This document shows positions 17,234 through 25,550 of a stretch of 51,766 bases of DNA, one piece after another. Numbering within the stretch: position 1 is the first letter of the stretch; each line of letters begins with the position of its first letter. Made by a program: the position numbers and the translations under genes. Origin of the DNA: DATCZB01 sp035513215 (lineage in GTDB: Bacteria > Pseudomonadota > Gammaproteobacteria > Steroidobacterales > Rariloculaceae); the NCBI GenBank assembly GCA_035513215.1, contig DATKCK010000001.1, positions 1 through 51,766 of the forward strand. The letters are read 5' to 3'. The notes under the pieces were generated by a model that was not told the origin of the DNA, made no database searches, and saw nothing but the letters and a program-made list of their open reading frames with translations.

Positions 17234-19708
17234 CTAGTCGTCGTGGCCGCTCAGCATGCTGCAGAGCCGCAGGAGATCCGCGAATATGCCGGCCGCCGTC
17301 ACGTCGGGACCGGCGCCTGGCCCGCGGACGATCAGCGGGTTGTCGCTATAGCGGCGCGTCACGAACTGCACGATGTTGTCGGTCAGCGCGATATTCGCAA
17401 ACGGATGGTCGAGCGGAAAGGCCTTGAGCTCGACGACGGCGCTGCCTCCATCGAGGTCGACCTCGGCCACGTAGCGCAGCACGGTTCGGGCGGCCCTGGC
17501 CTCGGCCAGTTTCTCGGCCATCGGCGCATCGAAGTCGACCAGACGGTCGAGAAACTCGTCGACCGGGGCGCCCGCGAGCGCCGCCGGGACGAGGCTCTCG
17601 ACCTCGATATCCGCAAGCTCGAGATCGAGCCCGGCCTCGCGGGCCAGGATCACGGCCTTGCGCGCGACGTCCATGCCGGACAGATCGTCCCTCGGATCGG
17701 GCTCGGTGTAACCGCGATCGTTGGCGTCGCGAACAATTGACGAGAACGGCTTGCTGCCGTCGAAGACGTTGAAGAGATAGGCCAGCGTGCCCGAAAAGAT
17801 GCCGCTGATCCTCGCGATGTCGTCGCCGGTCTCGACGAGATCCTTCAGCGTATTGATGACGGGCAGCCCCGCGCCGACCGTCGCCTCGTAGAGAAAGTGC
17901 GTGTTCGAGGCATGACTGACCCGCTTGATCCCGGCGTAGGTCTCCCTGGGCCCGCTGTGAGCCCGCTTGTTCGGCGTGATGACGTGAATGCCGCGCCCGA
18001 GCCAGCCGAGATACCGGTCGGCAATCTCCTGGCTCGCCGTGCAGTCGATCATGACGGCATGCGGCAGGTAGTCGGTCTGAACGTGCTCGGTCAGCGCGTC
18101 GAGATCGATCGCTTCGCCGGCATCGATCGCCGCCCGCCAGTTGTCGAGGTCGATGCGCGATGCGGCCAGACACATCCTCTGACTCTTGGCGATCGCGCGA
18201 ATCCTGAGATCGAGCTTGAACTTCTCCCTGAGGCGATCGCAGGCGGCGGCGAGCTGATCGATCAGCGCGCTCCCGACCGAGCCCGGGCCGATGACGCCGA
18301 TCGATACCGTCTTGGCCGAAAGATAGAAGCTGCTGTGGACGGCCCTGAGCGCCTTCGTCATGTCGCGGGCCCCGATGACCGCCGAGATGTTGCGCTCCGA
18401 GGCGCCCTGCGCAATCGCGCGGACGTTGATGCCGGAGTTGCCGAGCGTGCGGAAAAACTTTCCGGCGCTGCCGGGCAGGCCCGACATGCCGTCGCCGACG
18501 ACGGCGATGATCGCGCAGGCCGGCGTCACTTCGACCCGCTGCACCTGGCCCTGCGCGAGCTCGACGGCAAACGCTGCCTCGACGACCTCGCGCACCGACT
18601 CGGCCGCTTCCTCGCGCACGGCGAAGCAGATCGAATGCTCGGAGCTGCCCTGGGAGATCAGCATGACCGAGATGCCGGCGGTGCGCAGCGCGCCGAAGAG
18701 CCGATCGGCCGTGCCGGGCACGCCGATCATGCCGGCGCCTTCGAGGTTGATCAGTGCCACGCCGTCGAAGGCGCTGACGCCTTTCACGACCTCCTCCCTG
18801 AGCGCCGCCGTTGCCGCGATGCGCGTGCCGGGCGCATCGGGCGCGAAGGTGTTGCGGATCTGGATCGGAATGCCGCCCGCGATGGCCGGCGCCATCGTCT
18901 GCGGATGGATGACCTTGGCGCCGAAATAGGCGAGCTCCATCGCCTCGTTGTAGGTCAACCCCTCGATAACTTTCGCTTCCGGCACGAGCCTCGGATCGCC
19001 GCTCATGACGCCGCCGACATCGGTCCAGATGGTCACGGCATCGGCGTCGAGCAGCCGCGCGAATATCGACGCCGAGTAATCGCTGCCGTTGCGGCCGAGC
19101 GTCGTCGGCAGGCCCTGGGCGTCGGAGGCGATATAGCCGGTCACGACGCGGATGCCGGGCTCGCCCGGCACGAGAACGTCGATGCATTTCTGCCGCGACT
19201 CCTCCCAGCGCACGATCGGGCCCATCTCGCCATGCTCGATCGTGACGACATCGCGGGCGTTGACATAGCGCACCGGCGTCGACGCACCGACAGATCGCTC
19301 GAGATAGGCCGCGAGCAGGCGCGCCGACCAAATCTCGCCGTAACCGGTGATCAGATCGCGGCTGCGGTGCGAAGCGGAGCGCACGAGCGAAAGCGCATCG
19401 AGCACGTTCCGGATATCGCCGAGATCCTTGTCGAGGTCCGCAAGGAAGGCCGCGGCGGCTTCGGGCGGCAGCAGATCGGCGGCCGCTTCGGCGTGGCGCG
19501 AGCGTATCGCCGCGAGCGCATCGGTCGGATCCGAGCCCGAAGCGGCGAGGTCGATGATCGAGAAAAGGGCATCGGTCAGGCCGCCCATCGCCGACACGAC
19601 GACGACGGTCGGCACCCTCGGGCCCGACTCGACGATCCTCGCGACGCGACGAAAGCAGCCAGCATCGGCAAGGCTCGTGCCGCCGAACTTGTGAACCATC
19701 CAGCCCAT
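17234..19708 (-). CDS. thrA: bifunctional aspartokinase / homoserine dehydrogenase
   Basis: Catalyses the first and third steps of the aspartate pathway in the cytoplasm. The 824-residue protein starts at ATG 19708, with GGAGGAG 9 bases upstream. Order: aspartokinase with VHKFGGTSLAD at the N-terminus and GRNGSDYSASIFA; a pair of ACT regulatory domains in the middle (VALINLEGAGMIG, then ACAIIAVVGDGM); homoserine dehydrogenase with the NAD(P)-binding IGVIGPGSVGSALIDQ, then ITPNKRAHSG and GIFSGTLAYLFN. Length and order match E. coli ThrA and MetL. Its position next to thrC supports the threonine-regulated ThrA type. Family members are threonine-inhibited through the ACT domains. Confidence 0.95.
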   Translation of the reverse strand: MGWMVHKFGGTSLADAGCFRRVARIVESGPRVPTVVVVSAMGGLTDALFSIIDLAASGSDPTDALAAIRSRHAEAAADLLPPEAAAAFLADLDKDLGDIRNVLDALSLVRSASHRSRDLITGYGEIWSARLLAAYLERSVGASTPVRYVNARDVVTIEHGEMGPIVRWEESRQKCIDVLVPGEPGIRVVTGYIASDAQGLPTTLGRNGSDYSASIFARLLDADAVTIWTDVGGVMSGDPRLVPEAKVIEGLTYNEAMELAYFGAKVIHPQTMAPAIAGGIPIQIRNTFAPDAPGTRIAATAALREEVVKGVSAFDGVALINLEGAGMIGVPGTADRLFGALRTAGISVMLISQGSSEHSICFAVREEAAESVREVVEAAFAVELAQGQVQRVEVTPACAIIAVVGDGMSGLPGSAGKFFRTLGNSGINVRAIAQGASERNISAVIGARDMTKALRAVHSSFYLSAKTVSIGVIGPGSVGSALIDQLAAACDRLREKFKLDLRIRAIAKSQRMCLAASRIDLDNWRAAIDAGEAIDLDALTEHVQTDYLPHAVMIDCTASQEIADRYLGWLGRGIHVITPNKRAHSGPRETYAGIKRVSHASNTHFLYEATVGAGLPVINTLKDLVETGDDIARISGIFSGTLAYLFNVFDGSKPFSSIVRDANDRGYTEPDPRDDLSGMDVARKAVILAREAGLDLELADIEVESLVPAALAGAPVDEFLDRLVDFDAPMAEKLAEARAARTVLRYVAEVDLDGGSAVVELKAFPLDHPFANIALTDNIVQFVTRRYSDNPLIVRGPGAGPDVTAAGIFADLLRLCSMLSGHDD

Positions 19709-19739
19709 CGAGGGCGACTCCTCCGCAACGCGGGCCGCG

Positions 19740-19748
19740 AGCATACCA
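19740..19748 (-). promoter_or_regulatory. extended -10 promoter of thrA-thrC
   Basis: On the minus strand TGGTATGCT forms an extended -10, placing the transcription start near 19733 and a leader of about 25 bases that includes GGAGGAG. There is no room for a threonine attenuator between this start and the ATG. Confidence 0.45.
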
Positions 19749-19793
19749 GAAGCCGGGCGCCCCATCGGCTGCGGGGCCCGCGCCACGCGCTGC

Positions 19794-20483
19794 TCAGCGA
19801 TTGCGTGCCGAGCGGATCTCCCGCCGCATGGCGGCGATCGTCTCACGGTAATCCTTGCTGCCGAAGATCGTCGAGCCAGCCACGAACGTATCGGCGCCGG
19901 CCGCCGCCACGGCCGCGACATTACCGATCGTGATCCCGCCGTCGACCTCGAGCCGCGGATTGGCTCCCGAAGCGTCGATCAGCGTCCTCACTTCGGCAAT
20001 TCTGGGCAGCGTCGCGTCGATGAAGGTCTGACCGCCGAAGCCCGGATAGACCGACATCAGGAGTACGAGGTCGACCTGCCCGATCCAGTCACTCAAGCCT
20101 GCCAGCGGCACGTCGGGGTTGAAGACGAGACCGGCCCGGCATCCGGCACTGCGGATCGCGCCCAGCGCGCCTGCCACATCGACGCTCGTTTCGGGATGGA
20201 AGCTGATGAACGCCGCGCCAGCCTCGGCAAAGCGGGCAATCAGGACGTCGGCGGGATCGACCATCAGGTGCGCGTCGATGCCAACGCTGATACCTTCGCG
20301 ATCGAGATACCGCCGCAGGGATTCGCAAACGGGCGGCCCGATTGTCAGGTTCGGGACGTAGTGATTGTCCATGACGTCGAAATGAATCAGGTCGGCACCG
20401 GCCTCGACGACCGCGCGCGTCTCTTCGCCGAGGCGGGCGAAATCGGCAGCCAGAATCGAGGGTGCGATCCAGTCGGGATTCAT
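19794..20483 (-). CDS. rpe: ribulose-phosphate 3-epimerase
   Basis: Pentose-phosphate enzyme interconverting D-ribulose 5-phosphate and D-xylulose 5-phosphate, a metal-dependent TIM barrel. At 229 residues it has family length. The metal and catalytic residues fall where expected: H34 and D36 in HFDVMDNHYVPN, H72 in AHLMV, and D180 in LEVDGGI. MSVYPGFGGQTF is the phosphate-binding loop region. It lies upstream of thrA on the same strand with 85 bases between, in which thrA appears to have its own promoter. Confidence 0.96.
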   Translation of the reverse strand: MNPDWIAPSILAADFARLGEETRAVVEAGADLIHFDVMDNHYVPNLTIGPPVCESLRRYLDREGISVGIDAHLMVDPADVLIARFAEAGAAFISFHPETSVDVAGALGAIRSAGCRAGLVFNPDVPLAGLSDWIGQVDLVLLMSVYPGFGGQTFIDATLPRIAEVRTLIDASGANPRLEVDGGITIGNVAAVAAAGADTFVAGSTIFGSKDYRETIAAMRREIRSARNR

Positions 20484-20489
20484 CGCGGC

Positions 20490-20495
20490 ATTATT
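20490..20495 (-). promoter_or_regulatory. candidate -10 of rpe, start at the ATG
   Basis: On the minus strand AATAAT (five of six matches to TATAAT) ends six bases before the rpe ATG at 20483, so the transcript should begin at or next to the start codon. No Shine-Dalgarno sequence is present upstream. Confidence 0.4.
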
Positions 20496-20514
20496 TCATG
20501 AAGCCGCGGCGCGC

Positions 20515-21885
20515 TCATCGGCGCCGAAGCCTGTAGCTCGCGATCAGCGCCACGCCGGCCGCGATGGCAATGACGAGCATCGACAGGCGATAGCCGATGA
20601 TGGCCGCTTGAGCGCCGGCCGCGAGGCCGCCCATCATCGACGCCCCGAAAAGGCGCCCGACACCGAGGCAAACGGTGAGCAGACCCTGACTCGCCCCGCG
20701 GCCGGTTGTGCCGCCCTCCTCGAGCGCCACGAACCGCAGCGGCGCGCCGAGCAGCGATGCGAGACCGAGCCCGACCGTGATCCCGGCGGCATAGAAACTG
20801 CCCGCCGTGAGCGGCAAACTACTGAAGAGCAAAAGGCCCAGAATTGTCAGCGCCATGCCGACCTGTATGACCGGCTTCGCGCCGAACCTGTCGAGCAGGC
20901 GGCCCGCGACGATCGAGCCCGCGATCAGCGCCATGACGAGCGGCAGCAGCATGAAGCTCGCGCGGCTCGGCGCAACGTCGAGCGCCCCGACCGCGAGCGT
21001 CGGCAGAAAAACCATGCTCGCTTCGACGAGTCCCGTGGCGAGACCGAGCAGCCCGATGATGCGCATCTGCATCGAGCCAAGCAGACGCGGCTCGACGATG
21101 GGCGCCGCGGCGCGCTGCTCGGCGCGCCAGAAGAGATAGAGCATGGCGGCAGTGATCGCGAATGCCGCAACGGAGGAACCGCCGATGCCGAGAAACCGGT
21201 CGGCGCCGTACTCGAGCCGCGCCGCGCCGTAGGCGAGGCTCGCGAGACCCAGTGCCAGCAGCAAGGCGCCGGTCAGATCGAAATCGACCCGAAGCTTTCT
21301 GGGCCCGTCATCGAGCAATACGGCGGAAGCGCCGATCAGCAAGGCGACGAGCGGCAGGTTGACGAGAAACAGCCAGCGCCAGCTCCATTGCAGAAAGACC
21401 GCGCCGACGACAGGGCCGAGCACGAAGGCGAGCCCGAACACGGCACCGATGAGCCCGAGTGCCCGGCCGCGGCGTTCGACCGGAAACGTGTCGGCAACGA
21501 CGGCTGTCGCTACGGGCAGCGTGCCGCCGGCACCGATGGCCTGCACGGCCCGCCCGGCGAGTAGGATCTCGATCGAGCCCGAGGTCGCGACGATGACGGA
21601 TCCGGCTCCGAACAGCAGCAGGCAGCCGAGATAGACGGGCCTGCGGCCTATGCGATCCGAGAGTGAGGCGAGGAGCGGTGCGGCGGCGAGGCTGACCAGG
21701 ATATAGACCGAGAAGACGGCAGAGACCTGACGGGCATCGAGGCCGAGCTCGGCCTGGATAGCGGGCAGGGCGGGACCGACGATCGCGATATCGAGGGCCC
21801 CGAGAAAAACGCCGCCGAACAGAACGAGCAGAATCGGCAAAGCGGCGACACGTTCCCTGCCCCCTGCCGAGACATTCCATTGCAT
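20515..21885 (-). CDS. MFS transporter, DHA2 (EmrB/QacA)-like
   Basis: Inner-membrane proton-driven transporter of 456 residues with 12-14 predicted hydrophobic helices. The cytoplasmic loop between helices 2 and 3 carries SDRIGRRPVYLG, the MFS motif A; LDIAIVGPALPAI in helix 1 is the drug-antiporter motif of the DHA2 group, and VLGPVVGA is motif C. The ATG at 21885 is the natural start, since helix 1 follows it; the frame continues to 22326 only through the end of the receptor gene. The TonB-dependent receptor ends 58 bases upstream on the same strand. Such pairs occur in siderophore loci, so siderophore movement is plausible but unproven. Confidence 0.88.
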   Translation of the reverse strand: MQWNVSAGGRERVAALPILLVLFGGVFLGALDIAIVGPALPAIQAELGLDARQVSAVFSVYILVSLAAAPLLASLSDRIGRRPVYLGCLLLFGAGSVIVATSGSIEILLAGRAVQAIGAGGTLPVATAVVADTFPVERRGRALGLIGAVFGLAFVLGPVVGAVFLQWSWRWLFLVNLPLVALLIGASAVLLDDGPRKLRVDFDLTGALLLALGLASLAYGAARLEYGADRFLGIGGSSVAAFAITAAMLYLFWRAEQRAAAPIVEPRLLGSMQMRIIGLLGLATGLVEASMVFLPTLAVGALDVAPSRASFMLLPLVMALIAGSIVAGRLLDRFGAKPVIQVGMALTILGLLLFSSLPLTAGSFYAAGITVGLGLASLLGAPLRFVALEEGGTTGRGASQGLLTVCLGVGRLFGASMMGGLAAGAQAAIIGYRLSMLVIAIAAGVALIASYRLRRR

Positions 21886-21943
21886 AACACATTGTAAGTG
21901 AATTCGCCGAAAGGCGAGCTTTCGACGAATCCGACTGCGTCCC

Positions 21944-24157
21944 TCAGAACGCCATCCTGACACCGACCAGCCCGGTCCGTGGGCGCCCGGGCCGTGCGCC
22001 CGCCGGACGCCACGCGACAACATAGACTTCGTCGAGCACGTTCTCGACACGCGCGAAGAATCCCAGCTTGTCAGTGAACGTCCAGTTGCCGGCAAGATCG
22101 ACGACCCAGTGGCTGTCCGTCGCACCGTTCGGAGGCGTCGCGGCCTGACCTGCCTCGACTCGCATCGAATCCGTGTAGCTCGCGGCCAGGTTGACGCCCC
22201 AGCGCTCGGCGGCGAGGCCAGCGAGGAGCTGCGCCTGCTGCTCGGGAAGATACGGCAACTCGTCCCCGGCCTGGACATCGCCCCACTCGTCGAATCCGCT
22301 CGAAAAACTCGTTCCGAACTCGGCACTCGTATACGTGTACGTGAGCTGCACGGGCAAACGCAGGCCTCGTCTCAGATCGAACTCGTAGCGGCCGCTCAAC
22401 TCGAGGCCGTGCATCCGGACCTTCCCGCCGGAGAACTGATCACCGACGTTGCAGCCGCCGCCCGTCGAGGCCGTGCAGGTTCCAACGAGATTGTCGTAAT
22501 CATTGTAAAAGGCGATCAGCTCGGCTCCCGCCGATTGATGCACATAACGGGCGCCCATCTCGTAGTTCAGACTCTCCTCGGATTCCGCATTACCGCCGGG
22601 TCCCGGCGGGTTGAACCCCTGGTGTATGCCGCCAAGCAAGGTCCACCGCTCAGCCATTCGGTACGAGGCACCCACGCCCGCGATCAGCTCGTCCACCTCG
22701 CTGCGCACGAGACTGGTCGGCCCGGCGACGCGCCCGGGATTGCTTCCGGCCCATCGACGCTGCTCGAGGTCGATACCCTCATACCGGACACCGGGCGTCA
22801 CGATGAACCTGCCGAAGCCGATCTCGTCGTGAACGTAGATGGAGACAGCCTCAGCCATACCGACCCGGTTGTCCTGCGTGCCCGGCGCCCCGTCTGTCGT
22901 CAACACGAGCTGGCCGCCGTCCATCCGATAGCGATCGTCGTCCTGCAGTCGATCTTCCTCGTCCTCGTGATAACGGATGCCGAACTCGAGGTCGTGCTCG
23001 ACGTTGCCCGTCCCCGCCAGCCTGAGCCCAAGGATCGTCTGCACGCCGCGGGACTGGTATGCGCGATTGTTGTTGCGAATCACGATTGCATCGTCGGGGC
23101 TCGTGGCACCGGTGAGCCAGGCATACTCGGTCGCGAATGTTGCCGGGTCCTCGAGGACGGCCGACATCGACGCGGTCGCCAACCTGTCGACCTTGTACCA
23201 GTTGCGTGCGAATTCGTTGTTGTAGAGGGCCGTAGTCAGGTCGAGTCGATCGTTGAATGAGACATAGTGACGAAGCTCGGCCTGATCATGATCCGTCTGG
23301 ATGTTGTCGAGACGGCTCGCCGCGTAACGGCGGTACGGGTCCCGCTCGAAGTCCTCCCGCGTGAGGCCCATGTAAGTCTCGTCGCCGTCCTGATCGGTCA
23401 CGCCGAGCTTGAGCTCGAGCTCCTGATAGAAGCGCGCGCCGGAGGGCGTCGTATACCTTAGCTTCGCCAGCACATCGTCGAGCGCGTAGCCCGAGTCACC
23501 GCCGCCGTCGATCCTCTTGAAGCCCTCGGTCTCCTGACGCAGCGCGTCGACGAGGTATCCCCATCGACCGCTAGTGCCGCCAATCGTGACGTGCCCGAGC
23601 AGCGTTTGATCCTCGCCCGCATCTAGCGAGGCGCGGCCGGTGAAAGAATCGTCAGGAATCGGTGCCGAGATCAGGTTGACCGCACCGCCCGTCGTGCGCG
23701 GCCCACTGCGTACCGATGACGAGCCCTTGCGTACTTCGACTGCGCTCATACGCTGCATCGTAGGAAAGTAGTAGGCCGCCGGAGCCGCATAGGGCGCCGG
23801 CGCGATCAACACACCGTCTTCCATCACAGTGATGCGCGAATTGCGATCGGTGCCGGAGCCCCGAATGCCAATATTGGGCCGCAATCCGTGGCCGTCTTCC
23901 TCGACGATGTAAAGCCCGGGGACCTGCCTCAACACGCGGTGCACATCAGTGTGCTCGAAGCGTGCGAGCTCAGCGGTAGTCAAATAGCTCGCCGAGCCGC
24001 CCGCGAGCTCGGCTGGCCGGCGGCCAATCACGGTCAGGCGTTCGAAGGCGTTTGCACCGGCCTCAGTGGTCTGCGCGATCGCGGCCGGCGCGGCCGCACA
24101 AACGAGCGCCAGGCTCGCGATGGCGCCGAGCTTCGATGACTTGAGCGAGTGCTGCAT
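21944..24157 (-). CDS. TonB-dependent receptor, FecA-like
   Basis: Outer-membrane receptor of 737 residues for energised uptake, probably of a ferric chelate. A signal peptide covers 1-28 (ends AAIAQ). The plug domain follows, with VLRQVPGLYIVEEDGHGLRP, IGIRGSGTDRNSRITVMEDG and GAVNLIS, the set typical of ferric citrate receptors of the FecA type. The beta-barrel fills the rest and ends in VRMAF with the terminal phenylalanine needed for assembly. No N-terminal FecR-interacting extension is present. The promoter carries a Fur-box-like sequence. The MFS gene lies just downstream. Confidence 0.93.
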   Translation of the reverse strand: MQHSLKSSKLGAIASLALVCAAAPAAIAQTTEAGANAFERLTVIGRRPAELAGGSASYLTTAELARFEHTDVHRVLRQVPGLYIVEEDGHGLRPNIGIRGSGTDRNSRITVMEDGVLIAPAPYAAPAAYYFPTMQRMSAVEVRKGSSSVRSGPRTTGGAVNLISAPIPDDSFTGRASLDAGEDQTLLGHVTIGGTSGRWGYLVDALRQETEGFKRIDGGGDSGYALDDVLAKLRYTTPSGARFYQELELKLGVTDQDGDETYMGLTREDFERDPYRRYAASRLDNIQTDHDQAELRHYVSFNDRLDLTTALYNNEFARNWYKVDRLATASMSAVLEDPATFATEYAWLTGATSPDDAIVIRNNNRAYQSRGVQTILGLRLAGTGNVEHDLEFGIRYHEDEEDRLQDDDRYRMDGGQLVLTTDGAPGTQDNRVGMAEAVSIYVHDEIGFGRFIVTPGVRYEGIDLEQRRWAGSNPGRVAGPTSLVRSEVDELIAGVGASYRMAERWTLLGGIHQGFNPPGPGGNAESEESLNYEMGARYVHQSAGAELIAFYNDYDNLVGTCTASTGGGCNVGDQFSGGKVRMHGLELSGRYEFDLRRGLRLPVQLTYTYTSAEFGTSFSSGFDEWGDVQAGDELPYLPEQQAQLLAGLAAERWGVNLAASYTDSMRVEAGQAATPPNGATDSHWVVDLAGNWTFTDKLGFFARVENVLDEVYVVAWRPAGARPGRPRTGLVGVRMAF

Positions 24158-24217
24158 GGCGTCTACCTTTTTCCTTGACTCTTCTTGAATCGGAACCCGA
24201 GCCCGGGCGCGGCAGAA

Positions 24218-24246
24218 ATCGTAACGATATTTATTCTTATTTGCAA
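24218..24246 (-). promoter_or_regulatory. receptor promoter with Fur-box-like sequence
   Basis: On the minus strand a -35 TTGCAA (24246-24241) and a -10 TACGAT (24223-24218) are separated by 17 bases. The 19 bases at 24226-24244 match about 13 positions of the classical Fur box (hexamers GCAAAT, AAGAAT, then AAATATC on the minus strand), sitting across the -35 and spacer, where a bound repressor would block transcription. The stretch is clearly AT-rich against its surroundings. Confidence 0.5.
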
Positions 24247-24289
24247 ATCGTTCCTATTCGTATCCTAGCGTCGAAACCGGCCCTGCCAC

Positions 24290-24295
24290 TACAAT
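24290..24295 (+). promoter_or_regulatory. candidate -10 of rocD
   Basis: TACAAT ends eight bases before the rocD ATG at 24304, so the leader would be two bases or none. There is no Shine-Dalgarno sequence. The -35 side is weak. Confidence 0.35.
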
Positions 24296-24303
24296 CCCGG
24301 CCG

Positions 24304-25518
24304 ATGGCGCGATCGAAATCAACGAGCCCGGAACTGATCCGGCTGACGGAGCGCCACGTCGCGCCGAACTACGCACCGCTGCCTGTCGTGCTGTGCCAGG
24401 CCGAGGGCGTCTGGGCCTACGATGTCGAGGGCAGGCGTTACCTCGACTGCATCAGCGCCTACTCCTCACTCAACCAGGGACACCGGCATCCGAAAATCAT
24501 CGCCGCCCTCGTCGAGCAGGCCGGCCGGCTGACGGTCGCCTCGCGCGCGGTCCACAACGACCGGCTCGGTCCCTTCCTCGAGAGGCTCACCACCCTCGCC
24601 GGCATGGACGCTGCCCTGCCGATGAACACGGGCGCCGAGGCTGTCGAGACGGCCATCAAGCTCGCGCGCAAGTGGGGCTATCGGCTGAAGGGCGTGCCGC
24701 GCGACCAGGCGCGTATCGTCGTCTGCCGCGACAACTTTCACGGGCGAACCACGACGATCGTCGGCTTCTCGACCGATCCTCAGTACCGCAGCGATTTCGG
24801 CCCCTACGGCCCCGGCTTCGACATCATCGATTTCGACGACGCCGCTGCGCTCGAAGCCGCGATCCGTCCCGAGACGGTTGCGTTTCTCGTCGAGCCGATC
24901 CAGGCCGAGGCCGGCATCATCGTCCCCTGCCCGGGTTACCTTTCGGCGGCGAGGCGAATCTGCCGCGAAGCCCGCGTGCTTTTCATGCTCGACGAGATTC
25001 AGACGGGGCTCGGGCGCACGGGACGGCTGTTCGCGTTCGAGCACGAGCACGATGCCGCGCCCGACGTCCTGATCCTCGGCAAGGCGCTCGGCGGCGGGGT
25101 CTATCCCGTGTCGGCCGTGCTCGCGAGCCGCGATCTCATGGACGTCTTCGTTCCCGGCGATCACGGCAGCACTTTCGGCGGCAACCCGCTCGCGGCGGCC
25201 GTCGCGGAAGCGGCGCTGGCCGTCATCGCGGACGAAGCGCTGCCGGAACGCGCCGAGGCGATGGGGCGGCGTCTTCGCGAGGGCATCGAATCGATCGGCA
25301 CGCGCAAGCTTTCGGCAATACGCGGACACGGACTTCTGCTCGGCCTCGAGGTTCGAAGCGAGCACGGAACGGCACGCGATCTCGCCTTGCGGTTGCTCGA
25401 ACGCGGCGTGCTCGCCAAGGACACACATCGTCAGGTGCTGCGGCTCGCGCCTCCGCTCATCATCGACGAGGCGACGGTCGACTGGCTCATTGGCGAGCTT
25501 GACGCCGTGCTATCCTGA
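24304..25518 (+). CDS. rocD: ornithine-oxo-acid aminotransferase
   Basis: Class III PLP aminotransferase of 404 residues that converts ornithine and 2-oxoglutarate to glutamate semialdehyde and glutamate in arginine and proline metabolism. The start of the protein, with RRYLDCISAYSSLNQGHRHP, is characteristic of RocD. NTGAEAVETAIKLARKW binds PLP phosphate; D230 in FMLDEIQTGLGRTG and the Schiff-base lysine K260 in LILGKALGGG are in place. ATG 24304 is preferred over the 43-codon longer frame because that extension crosses the divergent promoter region. A short-chain dehydrogenase gene follows after 32 bases. Confidence 0.92.
   Translation: MARSKSTSPELIRLTERHVAPNYAPLPVVLCQAEGVWAYDVEGRRYLDCISAYSSLNQGHRHPKIIAALVEQAGRLTVASRAVHNDRLGPFLERLTTLAGMDAALPMNTGAEAVETAIKLARKWGYRLKGVPRDQARIVVCRDNFHGRTTTIVGFSTDPQYRSDFGPYGPGFDIIDFDDAAALEAAIRPETVAFLVEPIQAEAGIIVPCPGYLSAARRICREARVLFMLDEIQTGLGRTGRLFAFEHEHDAAPDVLILGKALGGGVYPVSAVLASRDLMDVFVPGDHGSTFGGNPLAAAVAEAALAVIADEALPERAEAMGRRLREGIESIGTRKLSAIRGHGLLLGLEVRSEHGTARDLALRLLERGVLAKDTHRQVLRLAPPLIIDEATVDWLIGELDAVLS
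25508..25516 (+). promoter_or_regulatory. candidate extended -10 of the SDR gene
   Basis: TGCTATCCT at the very end of rocD would start a transcript near 25523, 28 bases before the SDR ATG. It repeats the TGCTA context of the mnmA and acnA promoters. Cotranscription with rocD is equally possible. Confidence 0.3.
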
Positions 25519-25550
25519 CCGGCCTTTCGCGACCGTCGGAGATTCTCGTA

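Noticed and set aside
17897..19933. A 678-codon open frame on the plus strand
   Set aside because: Antisense of the fused thrA gene, with Arg/Asp/Ala-rich translation and no recognisable motif.
21886..22326. N-terminal extension of the MFS transporter by 147 codons
   Set aside because: The extra residues are a second frame of the receptor gene and lack membrane segments; ATG 21885 precedes helix 1.
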